From: Aliihoeflea sp. 40Bstr573
GTDB taxonomy: Bacteria > Pseudomonadota > Alphaproteobacteria > Rhizobiales > Rhizobiaceae
DNA: 64,000 nucleotides
Direction: 5' to 3'
NCBI RefSeq assembly: GCF_024105655.1
Contig: NZ_JAAAMH010000008.1
Span: 124,001-188,000 of the forward strand
The notes beneath the pieces were generated by a model, which made no database searches, was not told the DNA's origin, and saw only the letters and a program-made list of their open reading frames with translations. The position numbers and the translations under genes are program-made. Positions 9,241 to 17,793 of the stretch are shown piece after piece. Position 1 is the stretch's first letter; each line of letters starts with the position of its first letter.

Positions 9241-9585
9241 ATGGTTTCCGATGAACTCGTCAGGAATGCCGGCAGGGCCGCCGGACTGCTTGGCGTCCTG
9301 GGGAACGAGAAGCGCTTCGCCATCATGTGCCACCTGCACGAGGCGGAACTCTCGGTCGGGGCGATCGCGGAAAAGGTTTCGTTGAGCCAGTCGGCCCTGT
9401 CCCAGCACTTGGCGAAGCTGCGCGCAATGGACCTCGTCCAGACGCGGCGCGACCGGCAGACGATTTACTACAGTTGCGATTCCTCTGCGGTCGAACTTTT
9501 GCTCGACACGATGGAGCAGCTTTATGGCGAGGCGCCCAAGCGCCGACAGAACGCTGCGTTGCGTGATGACCGTCAAGCCAGTTGA
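9241..9585 (+). CDS. ArsR/SmtB-family transcriptional regulator, NolR-like
   Basis: The 114-residue winged-helix protein carries the recognition helix LSQSALSQHLAKLRAMDLV, followed by RRDRQTIYYS, almost the arrangement seen in rhizobial NolR. No ArsR-type cysteine metal site is visible apart from one Cys in IMCHLHE and one in YYSCDSS, so the inducer is unclear. GGGGTAGG precedes the ATG at 9241; an upstream in-frame TTG extension lacks a good site. It stands 70 bases before copZ in the same direction, but the copZ promoter is of MerR type, so ArsR control of copper genes is not implied. Confidence 0.85.
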   Translation: MVSDELVRNAGRAAGLLGVLGNEKRFAIMCHLHEAELSVGAIAEKVSLSQSALSQHLAKLRAMDLVQTRRDRQTIYYSCDSSAVELLLDTMEQLYGEAPKRRQNAALRDDRQAS

Positions 9586-9601
9586 TTTGCTACCATCTTC
9601 C

Positions 9602-9632
9602 TTGACCTTCCAGTGACCGGAAGTCCTATCTC
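9602..9632 (+). promoter_or_regulatory. CueR/MerR-type promoter and operator of copZ-copA
   Basis: A -35 box TTGACC (9602-9607) and a -10 TATCTC (9627-9632) are separated by 19 bases. That over-long spacer is the hallmark of MerR-family promoters. The spacer holds the dyad CTTCC-N7-GGAAG (9607-9623), which matches the CueR half-site pattern ACCTTCC. Copper-bound CueR would untwist the spacer to start transcription. No cueR gene lies within the window. Confidence 0.75.
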
Positions 9633-9655
9633 CTGATGAGACAGGAGAACGGACG

Positions 9656-9862
9656 ATGGAAATCAGGCTTGAAATCGATGGGATGACCTGCGGCGGCTGC
9701 GTCAAGTCGCTCACGCGCGTGCTCGAGGCGGTGCCCGGCGTCGACCACGCGAAGGTCGATCTCGAAACCGCGTCGGCAAGGGTCGACGGAGACCAGCTTG
9801 ACGCGAAGGCGCTGATCGGTGCCGTCGAGGATGCCGGGTTCGACGCGCGCGTCGCGGGCTGA
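9656..9862 (+). CDS. copZ: Copper chaperone, heavy-metal-associated domain
   Basis: This 68-residue single HMA domain contains the copper-binding loop MTCGGC (residues 10-15) and the usual beta-alpha-beta-beta-alpha-beta outline, ending AGFDARVAG. It binds Cu(I) in the cytoplasm and delivers it to CopA. ACAGGAG precedes the ATG. The stop is 6 bases before copA, so the two are co-transcribed from the CueR-type promoter at 9602. Confidence 0.9.
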   Translation: MEIRLEIDGMTCGGCVKSLTRVLEAVPGVDHAKVDLETASARVDGDQLDAKALIGAVEDAGFDARVAG

Positions 9863-9868
9863 CGGTCG

Positions 9869-12067
9869 ATGACCACGCACACGCTCGACATAACCGGCAT
9901 GACGTGCGCGGCCTGTTCGGCGCGTGTGGAAAAGACGCTCGGGCGCGTGCCGGGCGTGACGAAGGCGAACGTCAACCTGGCGCTGGAACGCGCCTCGGTG
10001 GAGGCCGCGCCGGGCGTTTCCATCGAGATGCTGATCGGGGCGGTCGACAGGGCAGGCTATGGCGCGCGGCTGCGCAGGGATGACCGGGCCGCGCAACGCC
10101 TTGCCGACGAAAGGCGCGATGCCGAGCGACGCGCGGACGAGCGCCAAACGCTGGTGCGGCTCGTCGTCTCGGCGCTGCTCACGATACCGCTGGTGATCGG
10201 AATGTTGCCGATGATGACCGGCGCCGGCCATGCCTGGATCGGGCCATGGACGCAGACGTTTCTGGCCACGGGCGTGATGGCTGTGGCCGCGCCGCACTTC
10301 GTGCGCGAGGCTGTCGCGGCGCTGCGCGGCGGCAGTGCCAACATGGCCGTGCTGGTCGTGCTTGGCACAGGCGTCGCCTATCTCTATTCGCTCGTGCTGG
10401 TCCTTCTGGGCGAAACCCACGCGCATCTGCACTACGAGGCGGCGGCCGTCATCCTGACGCTGATCACCGCGGGCAAATACCTCGAAGCGCGCGCCAAGCG
10501 ATCGACCTCCGCCGCGCTGACCGCGCTTGGCCGGCTTGCGCCGCGCGAAGCGGAGCGGGTCGGCGCGAGCGGAACCGAGATCGTCGCGGCCGACAGCCTT
10601 GAGCCCGGCGAGCGCGTGCGCGTGCGGCCCGGCGCGATCATTCCCTGCGACGGGCGCATTCTGTCCGGACGGTCCAGCATCGACGAGGCGCTGGTGACGG
10701 GCGAAAGCCTGCCGGTCGACCGCAAGCCCGGCGATGCGGTGACGACCGGCACGGTCAACGGAGAGGCCGCGCTCGACATCGAGGTGACCGCGGTGGGCGC
10801 CGACACGCGGCTTGCCCGCATGACGCGCCTCGTCGAGGACGCACAGATCGGCCAGGCGCCGATCCAGAAGCTGGTCGACCGCATCTCGGCGATCTTTGTG
10901 CCGACGATTCTCGCCGTTGCCGCGCTGACCTTTCTCTGCTGGTGGCTGATCGGCGGCGATGCGGTCGCCGGCATGGTTTCGGCCGTTGCCGTTCTCGTCA
11001 TCGCCTGCCCCTGCGCGCTCGGCCTTGCGACGCCGACGGCCCTCGTTGCCGGCACCGGCGCTGCTGCCCGGGCGGGCATTCTGATCCGCGATATCGAGAC
11101 GCTGGAGCGCGCCGACGCGATCCGCACGGTCGCCTTTGACAAGACGGGAACGCTGACGCTCGGCGAGCCGGAACTGGTCGAGATCGCGGTGGCCGAAGGC
11201 AGCGAGACGCAATTGCTGCAACTGGCAGCCGCCGTCGAGGCGCAAAGCGAACACCCGCTGGCCAAGGCACTGATGCAGCGCGCGGGACCGGACGTCCCGT
11301 CAGCGGTGGAGACGCGCGCGCTTGCGGGCCGCGGCCTTGCGGGCCTCGTCGGCAACAGACGCGTCGCCATCGGCAATGCCATGCTGGCGATCGAGGAAGG
11401 CGCTGACAGGACCGCGATCGACGCATTGTCATCGAGCCTGACGGCGCAGGGCACGACCTCCTTCGTCACCATCGACGGCAGGCTCGCCGGCGCTTTCGTC
11501 TTCGCCGACCGGCCAAGGCCGGAAGCCGCAGGCGTCGTCAGCGATCTTGAGGCCCGCGGGCTTGCCGTCGTCATGCTGACCGGCGACAACGAAGCGGCGG
11601 CGAAGGCCGTTGCGAGCGAAACCGGCATCGCCGACCATCGCGCCGGGCTGACGCCGGAGGACAAGATCGCCGCGGTGCGCGAGATCGGCGCCGTGAGCGA
11701 CGTCGCCTTTGTCGGCGACGGGCTGAACGACGGCCCGGCGCTGGCGGCGGCAAGGCTCGGCATCGCGCTCTCCTCCGGCACGCAGGTTGCACGCGAGGCG
11801 GCAGCGATCACGCTGATGCGCCCCGACCTTCGCCTTGTTCCGGCCGCGCTCGACATCGCGCAGCGGACGAAACGCACGATCCGCCAGAACCTCGTCTGGG
11901 CGTTCGTCTACAACGTCGTCGGCATTCCGCTGGCAGCGCTCGGCATTCTCTCGCCCGTCTTCGCCGGCGCTGCGATGGCGCTTTCCTCCGTCTCGGTGGT
12001 GACGAATTCGACCTTGCTGGCGCGCTGGAAACCGGAACTGGACGCGGCGCGGCGCAACGTGAAATAA
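9869..12067 (+). CDS. copA: Copper-translocating P1B-type ATPase
   Basis: The 732-residue protein has one N-terminal HMA domain with MTCAAC (about residues 11-16), a membrane region with the transport motif CPC (about residue 380), the phosphorylation motif DKTGTLT (Asp near 424), the HP dipeptide in SEHPLAKAL, MLTGDN and the hinge GDGLNDGPAL. It exports Cu(I) from the cytoplasm at the expense of ATP. Length and single HMA domain are typical of bacterial CopA. It forms an operon with copZ. Confidence 0.95.
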   Translation: MTTHTLDITGMTCAACSARVEKTLGRVPGVTKANVNLALERASVEAAPGVSIEMLIGAVDRAGYGARLRRDDRAAQRLADERRDAERRADERQTLVRLVVSALLTIPLVIGMLPMMTGAGHAWIGPWTQTFLATGVMAVAAPHFVREAVAALRGGSANMAVLVVLGTGVAYLYSLVLVLLGETHAHLHYEAAAVILTLITAGKYLEARAKRSTSAALTALGRLAPREAERVGASGTEIVAADSLEPGERVRVRPGAIIPCDGRILSGRSSIDEALVTGESLPVDRKPGDAVTTGTVNGEAALDIEVTAVGADTRLARMTRLVEDAQIGQAPIQKLVDRISAIFVPTILAVAALTFLCWWLIGGDAVAGMVSAVAVLVIACPCALGLATPTALVAGTGAAARAGILIRDIETLERADAIRTVAFDKTGTLTLGEPELVEIAVAEGSETQLLQLAAAVEAQSEHPLAKALMQRAGPDVPSAVETRALAGRGLAGLVGNRRVAIGNAMLAIEEGADRTAIDALSSSLTAQGTTSFVTIDGRLAGAFVFADRPRPEAAGVVSDLEARGLAVVMLTGDNEAAAKAVASETGIADHRAGLTPEDKIAAVREIGAVSDVAFVGDGLNDGPALAAARLGIALSSGTQVAREAAAITLMRPDLRLVPAALDIAQRTKRTIRQNLVWAFVYNVVGIPLAALGILSPVFAGAAMALSSVSVVTNSTLLARWKPELDAARRNVK

Positions 12068-12074
12068 GCCGGCG

Positions 12075-12881
12075 ATGACGCCGATCGAGATCACCGACCC
12101 GCAAGACCCCAGGATTGCCGCCTATCGCAACGTGCGCGAACGCGACCTCGTCGGCCGCGAGGGACGCTTCGTCGCGGAGGGCAAGGTGGTTCTGAACGTG
12201 CTGTTTGGCGCGCGGCGGTTCGAAACCGAATCCGTCCTCATCCTCGACAAGCGTCTGGCCGGCATGGAAGACACGCTCGCAGCGAAGCCGGCCAACGCGC
12301 CGCTTTACATCGCGGACCAGGCGACGATGGACGCCATCGCCGGCTTCCACATCCATCGCGGCATATTGGCGATCGGGGCAAAGCGAGAGCCGGAAGCAGC
12401 CGCTGTGATACTCGCCGCCCTGCCCGACGACGCGTTGATCGTCGCGATGGTCGGCATCGCGAACCACGACAATGTCGGCGCGATCTTCCGCAATGCGGCC
12501 GCGCTTGGGGCCGATACGGTGCTGCTCGACGCCGCAAGCTGCGACCCGCTCTATCGCAAGGCGATCCGCGTCTCGGTCGGCGCGGCGCTGAAGGTGCCCT
12601 ATGCGGTGCTTCCCGATGCCACCGCGATGTACGACGCATTGGACGCCGCCGGCTTCGAGCAATTGGCGATGACGCCGCGCAATGCAGAGGATCTTGCGGA
12701 GATCGCGCCGGCGGGGCGGCAGGCGATCTATCTGGGCGCGGAGGGGCGGGGCCTGCCGGAGGCGTTGATGGCGCGGATGCGGCGCGTGCGGATCGACATG
12801 GAGGCCGATTTCGACAGTCTCAACGTCGCGGCCGCCTCAGCGATCGCTCTCCATCGCCTGCGCAGGCTGCACCGGAACTGA
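12075..12881 (+). CDS. TrmH/SpoU-family RNA 2'-O-methyltransferase
   Basis: The 268-residue protein has an N-terminal substrate-binding-like region (DPRIAAYRNVRERDLVGREGRF) and a C-terminal SPOUT domain with the three motifs GIANHDNVGAIFRNAAALGA, IYLGAEGRGLPEAL and VRIDMEADFDSLNVAAA. It transfers methyl from SAM to a ribose 2'-OH in rRNA or tRNA; the exact nucleotide cannot be told. It starts 7 bases after copA, and its last 45 bases overlap the convergent coiled-coil gene. Confidence 0.85.
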   Translation: MTPIEITDPQDPRIAAYRNVRERDLVGREGRFVAEGKVVLNVLFGARRFETESVLILDKRLAGMEDTLAAKPANAPLYIADQATMDAIAGFHIHRGILAIGAKREPEAAAVILAALPDDALIVAMVGIANHDNVGAIFRNAAALGADTVLLDAASCDPLYRKAIRVSVGAALKVPYAVLPDATAMYDALDAAGFEQLAMTPRNAEDLAEIAPAGRQAIYLGAEGRGLPEALMARMRRVRIDMEADFDSLNVAAASAIALHRLRRLHRN

Positions 12882-13970
12882 TCTTGCGCGCTCGGAGGCT
12901 TCGCGCAGCGCGCTGATGCGTTCTGCAAGGCTCACCGGAAGCCCCTCGCCTGACGCCTGCGCCGCCTCGATGGCCTTGCGGATGGGCGATTGCGGACCTT
13001 CGAGCGTCGCCGTCAGGTGCACCATCTCGGCGGCGAGCTGGTGAAGCTGGTCGCGAAGCTGCGCGTCGTCATCGCCTGAAGGTTTCGGCGATGTGGCCTG
13101 CGACTTGAGCTTCTTGTTTTCGCGCGTCAGCGTCGCGAGTTTCTTTTCCAGACGGTCGCGCTCGGCTGCAATCTTATCGGCGGCATCGGGCTCTTCCGCC
13201 GCGTCCGCCGGCGCCTTGCCCTTGAGACGGGCGATCTCTTTCTCGCGCCGCTCCAACCTGTCCTCGCGGTCGGACAGATCGGACAGAAGGCGCTCGATGC
13301 GCCGGTTGGCATCCTCGCTCTTGCGCGTCTCGACCTTCAGCGCCTCGCGCATCGCCTTGTTGTCGGCGGTGACGTCGCGCAGCTTGCGCTCCGTCTCGTT
13401 GCGCTGGTTGCGCAGCGCGGCGAGATCGGTGGCAAGCCGGTCGATCTCCGTCTCGCGCGCAACGACCTCGATCTGCCGGCTGCTCGACGTCAAGCTGGCA
13501 TCCTCGTAGAGCGCGGAAAGCCGGTCGAGCTCGCTCTTGCGCGCGAAGGCCTCCGCGTGTTCGGAAACCAGCCTGTCTTCCAGATGTGCCACTTTCTCGT
13601 CATGCGCGGCTATCGTGGCACGCATTTCCTCGACTTCCGCCTCGAGCTCGGCGATGCGCGTATCGCGCGCCAGGATCACGTCGCCGCTCGATCCGAGCGC
13701 CTGGCGCTGGCGGTCAAGGTCGACCATCTGTTCGGCAATGCGCGCGCGCGCGGCCTTGAGTTCGATCTCGACCTTGCGCTGCTTCAGCGCGGCCTCAGCG
13801 CGGATGCGGTCCTTGTCGGCCTGGATCTCCTCGCGCGTCAGCGGCAGGCGCGCCTCGATGCGGCGCGTCGTCAGGCGCTCGGTGCGCCGGCGCAGCGCCG
13901 GGGCAAACAGGAGCCCGATGAAGGCGGCCGTCAGAAAACCGAGGCCGAAGAACAAGAAGGTCTGGATCAC
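12837..13970 (-). CDS. Membrane-anchored coiled-coil protein of unknown function
   Basis: The 377-residue protein starts MIQTFLFFGLGFLTAAFIGL, a single transmembrane anchor, then a positively charged stretch (RRRTERLTTRR) and a long predicted coiled coil from about residue 50 to 340, rich in E, R, K and A heptads. This form is conserved in Hyphomicrobiales but has no established function. Its 3' end overlaps the 3' end of the RNA methyltransferase gene by 45 bases, antisense. It could act as a cell-envelope scaffold, which is a guess from its shape. Confidence 0.75.
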   Translation of the reverse strand: MIQTFLFFGLGFLTAAFIGLLFAPALRRRTERLTTRRIEARLPLTREEIQADKDRIRAEAALKQRKVEIELKAARARIAEQMVDLDRQRQALGSSGDVILARDTRIAELEAEVEEMRATIAAHDEKVAHLEDRLVSEHAEAFARKSELDRLSALYEDASLTSSSRQIEVVARETEIDRLATDLAALRNQRNETERKLRDVTADNKAMREALKVETRKSEDANRRIERLLSDLSDREDRLERREKEIARLKGKAPADAAEEPDAADKIAAERDRLEKKLATLTRENKKLKSQATSPKPSGDDDAQLRDQLHQLAAEMVHLTATLEGPQSPIRKAIEAAQASGEGLPVSLAERISALREASERARSVPVQPAQAMESDR

Positions 13971-14099
13971 AAACGCTTTTCCATGGACGGCCCGATGACG
14001 ATACTGACGTGGTGGACCCTGATCCCGTTCTGATCAAGCCTTACGCGCAAATTGCGGCGGAGAACCGCCGCAAGTCTGTTGATGGCGGCATTCTCGAGG

Positions 14100-14687
14100 T
14101 CAGAACGGATTCCATGTCGGGTTCTGGGTGACCTTGAGGTAGCCGATATTGACGCCGAGCCGCGCGCCGACGCCGGTGCGCACCGGGACGAGCAGGATGT
14201 TGCCGTGCTTCATGACGTTGAAGCCAAGCCCGGCGACGAGATAGGCCGAGCCGGCGACGCCGGCATAACGCTTGCCATAAAGGCTCGGCACGGCGTCGAG
14301 ATTGTAGACCAGAACCATGGTCCGCGAGCCCTGCCCGCCGGCGTCCCAACCGACCGACGGACCCTGCCAGTAGACGCGGTGGTCGCCGACATTCTTTGTG
14401 TAGAGCGTGCCTTCGCCATAGGTCAGCCCGCCGATGAAGGCGCCGCCGGCTTCCTCACCGAGAATGTAGCCGTTGGGCAGGCCGTAGCTCTGGAAGATCT
14501 GCTCGACGACGGTCGCGAGCCCACCCGAGGTCGAACCGAAGAACTGGTGTCCCGAATCGATGATCTCCTGCGCCGTATAGGGCTGGTTGGCGCGCGCCGG
14601 CGCGGAAACGGCAAGAACGCCCGCCGTCAAAAGGGCGATCACTATGGACAGGCGCGAAAGGAGAGCTGCTGGCATATGCGGTCTCAT
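14100..14687 (-). CDS. eipA: EipA family envelope integrity protein (DUF1134)
   Basis: The 195-residue protein has a signal peptide ending near APARANQ and a compact DUF1134 domain (YTAQEIIDSGHQFFGSTSGG onward, ending QNPTWNPF). The family includes Brucella EipA, a periplasmic protein needed for envelope integrity whose gene is CtrA-controlled. The start at 14687 is preferred over an upstream extension because GGAGG lies 6 bases ahead and a signal peptide follows at once. Its position next to chpT and ctrA agrees with that regulatory link, although no clear full CtrA box is visible upstream. Confidence 0.85.
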   Translation of the reverse strand: MRPHMPAALLSRLSIVIALLTAGVLAVSAPARANQPYTAQEIIDSGHQFFGSTSGGLATVVEQIFQSYGLPNGYILGEEAGGAFIGGLTYGEGTLYTKNVGDHRVYWQGPSVGWDAGGQGSRTMVLVYNLDAVPSLYGKRYAGVAGSAYLVAGLGFNVMKHGNILLVPVRTGVGARLGVNIGYLKVTQNPTWNPF

Positions 14688-14812
14688 GGCGAACCTCCGG
14701 AGCAAGCCTGCGCCGCGCGCCGGTCGTGATCCGGGCGCGGCGCGTTTACGTTTAAGGAACGGTAACCCGGCAGGCTTAATGAAAAGTAAGGCCGCCCGCA
14801 AAGGCGGGTTTT
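14688..14812 (+). ncRNA. Possible small RNA or chpT leader ending in a terminator hairpin
   Basis: On the plus strand, a long GC hairpin (arms 14710-14723 and 14731-14743, one bulge) is followed by a shorter one, CCCGC-AAAG-GCGGG (14795-14808), and TTTT. No plus-strand gene ends here and chpT only starts at 14930. A short transcript or an attenuated leader would explain the structure. No promoter is clearly recognised, so this is a weak call. Confidence 0.3.
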
Positions 14813-14929
14813 CTTGATGGACGCGGCCGGCTGTGTCACCACGGCTGACGACGATATCGACACGATTCGCGCGCGGCGCGGAAGCGACGGTCCGTCCAAC
14901 ATACGCATGCCAAACGAGGGGCCGATCGC

Positions 14930-15559
14930 ATGTCCGAACTCTTCACGCTGACCGCAACCGATCTTGCTGCACTCCTGTGCAGCCGCGTTTGCCACGACGT
15001 CATCTCGCCGGTCGGCGCGATCAACAACGGCCTCGAACTCCTCGATGAGGGCGGCGCGGACGAAGACGCCATGCACCTGATCCGCACCAGCGCCCGCAAC
15101 GCCTCGGCCCGGCTCCAGTTCGCCCGCATCGCCTTCGGCGCAGCTGGCTCGGCCGGGATGCAGATCGACACCGGCGACGCCGAAAGCGTGGCACAGGCCT
15201 TCCTGAAGAACGAAAAGCCTGAACTGGAATGGACCGGCGAGCGCGCGCTCCTGCCCAAGAACGCCGTCAAGCTGATCCTGAACCTCCTGCTCGTTGCCAA
15301 TGGCGGCATTCCGCGCGGCGGCAAGATCACCGTGGACCTTGAGAACCTCCAGACCAAGCCGCGATTCACGCTGACGGCCAAGGGCCCGATGGTGCGCGTG
15401 CCGGCGAAGTTTCTCGAAATGCATTCGGGCCGCAAGCCCGAAGAGGCGATCGACGCGCACTCGGTTCAGGCCTACTACACGCTGCTTCTGGCACGCGAGG
15501 CCGGCATGGAAATCAATATCCGCGCCAGCGCCGAAGACATCGTTCTGACGGCCGAATAG
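14930..15559 (+). CDS. chpT: Histidine phosphotransferase ChpT
   Basis: The 209-residue protein carries the phosphorylatable His in LCSRVCHDVISPVGAINNGLE-type sequence (His at about residue 22) within a DHp-like four-helix bundle. It has a degenerate ATPase-like C-terminal domain without an intact ATP lid, as in Caulobacter and Brucella ChpT. It shuttles phosphate from the hybrid kinase CckA to CtrA and CpdR. Its location beside ctrA supports the call. The ATG at 14930 is directly preceded by GAGGGG about 10 bases upstream. Confidence 0.92.
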   Translation: MSELFTLTATDLAALLCSRVCHDVISPVGAINNGLELLDEGGADEDAMHLIRTSARNASARLQFARIAFGAAGSAGMQIDTGDAESVAQAFLKNEKPELEWTGERALLPKNAVKLILNLLLVANGGIPRGGKITVDLENLQTKPRFTLTAKGPMVRVPAKFLEMHSGRKPEEAIDAHSVQAYYTLLLAREAGMEINIRASAEDIVLTAE

Positions 15560-15673
15560 ACGCCGATTAACCCATTATTCAGCCAACCGATTACCCGCTT
15601 CTTTACCCGGGCCGCGTAGCTTCCTGCTCACAGACAAGGCGGGGGCCGATCGATGGACGGAAGGGATTTCGGG

Positions 15674-16042
15674 ATGAAGCGCTGCATGATCGTGGACGAT
15701 TCCAACGTCATCCGCAAGGTCGCCAAGCGAATCCTCGCCACGCCGCAGATGGCCGTGGTCGAAGCCTGCGACGGCCGCGAAGCGCTGTCGCACTGCGCTG
15801 CCGAGATGCCCGACATCATCGTCGTCGACGCGCAGCTTCCCGACATGGCGACCGTGGACTTCATCCGCCAGGCGATGGCGCTTCCCGCCGAGCCCAAGCC
15901 GCGCATCGTCATCTGCATGACCGAATTCGACGTCGGCGCCATCATGCGCGCCAAGCGCGCCGGCGCGAAAGGCTATATCCTCAAGCCCTTCAACCGGCCA
16001 ATCCTGCTGGAGCGTTTCCGGGAAATCCAGATGGCGGCTTGA
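15674..16042 (+). CDS. Single-domain response regulator (CheY-like receiver)
   Basis: The 122-residue receiver domain has the acidic pair DD (8-9), the phospho-acceptor Asp52 in VVDAQLPDM, a conserved Thr in CMTEFD and the Lys in ILKPFNRP. There is no output domain. It lies 114 bases after chpT and converges on ctrA across a shared terminator, so it probably belongs to the CckA-ChpT-CtrA phosphorelay network, though its partner kinase is unknown. The start at 15674 has GGAAGGG at good spacing; an in-frame ATG at 15653 is possible. Confidence 0.8.
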   Translation: MKRCMIVDDSNVIRKVAKRILATPQMAVVEACDGREALSHCAAEMPDIIVVDAQLPDMATVDFIRQAMALPAEPKPRIVICMTEFDVGAIMRAKRAGAKGYILKPFNRPILLERFREIQMAA

Positions 16043-16132
16043 CGGTTGGGAACGGATTGACAATTCCTCCCAACGACCGACCCGGCTGATCCTGGCATTG
16101 AGGGACGCCACTGACGACCAGTGAGCAAAAAG

Positions 16133-16158
16133 AAAACCCGGCTCGAGGCCGGGTTTTT
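16133..16158. terminator. Bidirectional intrinsic terminator between the response regulator and ctrA
   Basis: AAAACCCGGC (16133-16142) pairs with GCCGGGTTTT (16148-16157) around TCGAG. A-tract and T-tract flanks allow it to serve both converging genes. Confidence 0.85.
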
Positions 16159-16178
16159 TCCTGTCTGGATGTGAGCGA

Positions 16179-16874
16179 TCAGGCGCTGACGCGCATTTCC
16201 TCGGGCTCGCGAAGCACGTAGCCACGGCCCCAGACGGTCTCGATATAGTTCTGGCCGCCGGAGGCGAGGTCGAGCTTCTTGCGCAGCTTGCAGATGAAGA
16301 CGTCGATGATCTTCAGCTCCGGCTCATCCATGCCGCCATAAAGGTGGTTGAGGAACATTTCCTTGGTGAGCGTGGTGCCCTTGCGCAGCGAGAGCAGCTC
16401 CAGCATCTGGTATTCCTTGCCGGTCAGGTGCACGCGCTGGCCACCGACCTCGACCGTCTTGGCGTCGAGATTGACGATCAGGTCGCCCGTGGTGATGACC
16501 GACTGGGCATGGCCCTTGGAGCGGCGCACGATGGCATGGATGCGGGCGACGAGCTCATCCTTGTGGAATGGCTTGGTCATGTAGTCATCGGCACCGAAGC
16601 CGAGACCGCGCACCTTGTCCTCGATGCCGGCCATGCCGGAGAGGATGAGAATCGGCGTCTTGACCTTCGAAAGCCGCAGCGTGCGCAGCACCTCATAGCC
16701 GGACATGTCCGGCAGGTTCAGGTCCAGAAGAATGATGTCGTAGTCGTAGAGCTTGCCGAGATCGACACCCTCCTCGCCAAGATCGGTCGAATAGACATTG
16801 AAGCTTTCCGACTTGAGCATCAGCTCGATGCTCTGTGCAATCGCACTGTCGTCTTCAATCAGCAAAACGCGCAT
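16179..16874 (-). CDS. ctrA: Cell-cycle master response regulator CtrA
   Basis: The 231-residue OmpR-type regulator has receiver residues D8-D9, the phospho-acceptor Asp51 in [11 protein letters not shown] and Lys in TKPFHKDEL, then a winged-helix DNA-binding domain with [20 protein letters not shown] and [11 protein letters not shown]. It is nearly the textbook alphaproteobacterial CtrA, ending EEMRVSA with the hydrophobic-type C-terminus used for ClpXP turnover. CtrA~P controls division, flagellar and replication genes. The start at 16874 follows GGAGAAGGGG; a 7-codon upstream extension is unlikely. ChpT, SciP and FliJ are neighbours. Confidence 0.96.
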   Translation of the reverse strand: MRVLLIEDDSAIAQSIELMLKSESFNVYSTDLGEEGVDLGKLYDYDIILLDLNLPDMSGYEVLRTLRLSKVKTPILILSGMAGIEDKVRGLGFGADDYMTKPFHKDELVARIHAIVRRSKGHAQSVITTGDLIVNLDAKTVEVGGQRVHLTGKEYQMLELLSLRKGTTLTKEMFLNHLYGGMDEPELKIIDVFICKLRKKLDLASGGQNYIETVWGRGYVLREPEEMRVSA

Positions 16875-17274
16875 TTCATTCCCCTTCTCCGCCAACAGCC
16901 CCGTCAGCTCGGCACCGAAGCGTTGATTTGCCTGAATCGCAGGATGCCATCGAAATGGTTAACAAACTCTGATTCAGCCTGGCAAGAGGCCATCGCAACA
17001 TTCAGCAGTTTGTCGTAGCAACCTGTTTCAAAAAGACTAATCCGCCAACCGCACCATGAATCTGAACTTTAGGATCTCCGCATAAGCGACTCATGGAAAG
17101 GCGCTTTGCGACCGTGACCTCATGTTGGGATTTACCCCGCCTTAAGTCCTCGTCCCTATGATTAACAATGCGCGTAAACGAATGGTTACTTTCCGGCGCG
17201 ATCGGGGATGGTCGCGAAGAAAAAAGTAACGATATCGACCATAGCGTGCGGGTGGCGTTTCGGGAGCGTTGAGT
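16875..17274. promoter_or_regulatory. ctrA/fliJ divergent regulatory region with GANTC and TTAAC sites
   Basis: These 400 bases contain no gene. Three GANTC motifs, targets of the cell-cycle methylase CcrM, are at 16934-16938, 16971-16975 and 17058-17062. A GTTAAC half-site (16958-16963) lies between the first two, and TTAAC recurs at 17162-17166 nearer fliJ. This matches the known CcrM/GcrA and CtrA autoregulatory control of ctrA in alphaproteobacteria. No perfect TTAA-N7-TTAAC box was found. Confidence 0.6.
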
Positions 17275-17640
17275 ATGAAGTCACGTGAAAACCTGGTCCG
17301 ACTGAAGCAATTTCAGGTTGGCGAGAAGCGCAAGCAATTGCTCCAGCTCGACATGATGATCGCCGAATTCGACCGCATGGCCGGTGAACTCGATGCCCAG
17401 ATCGTTTCGGAAGAGAAGAAGGCGGGTATCACGGACATCAATCATTTCGCTTATCCCACCTTCGCCAAGGCCGCGCGCCAGCGCCGGGACAATCTGCACA
17501 ATTCGCGCAACGACCTCGCCTCGCAGCGCAGCGCCGCCGAAGACGCGCTCACGGAAGCCGAGGCCGAGCTGGCAAAGGCCGAAGCGCTCGACAACCGCAA
17601 CCGCGAACCCGACTATTCCGGCCGCGCCGCCACCGGATGA
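17275..17640 (+). CDS. fliJ: Flagellar export protein FliJ
   Basis: The 121-residue protein is almost wholly helical and charged, with heptad repeats (VRLKQFQVGEKRKQLLQLDM onward), the shape and length of FliJ. FliJ is the cytoplasmic stalk that couples the FliI ATPase to the flagellar export gate. The ATG at 17275 is chosen; a TTG 6 bases upstream in frame is possible. It is flanked by ctrA and sciP, both flagellar cell-cycle regulators, and ends in an intrinsic terminator. Confidence 0.8.
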   Translation: MKSRENLVRLKQFQVGEKRKQLLQLDMMIAEFDRMAGELDAQIVSEEKKAGITDINHFAYPTFAKAARQRRDNLHNSRNDLASQRSAAEDALTEAEAELAKAEALDNRNREPDYSGRAATG

Positions 17641-17663
17641 CCCTGGCCGCATGAATTTGCGAC

Positions 17664-17697
17664 AAGCCCGCCCCGGCTGAACCGCGGCGGGCTTTTT
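17664..17697 (+). terminator. Intrinsic terminator of fliJ
   Basis: AAGCCCGCC (17664-17672) pairs with GGCGGGCTT (17686-17694), followed by a run of five T. Confidence 0.85.
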
Positions 17698-17745
17698 CAT
17701 GTCCGCACGGGACGGATCACGGTTGGCGAAGACCCCTGAAACGAC

Positions 17746-17767
17746 AAAACGCCCGGCAGGCCGGGCG
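17746..17767 (-). terminator. Intrinsic terminator of sciP
   Basis: CGCCCGGC (17750-17757) and GCCGGGCG (17760-17767) form a tight stem. On the minus strand it is followed by TTTT (complement of 17746-17749). Confidence 0.8.
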
Positions 17768-17793
17768 CTTCGTCAAATCGGATAACCGCTTTG

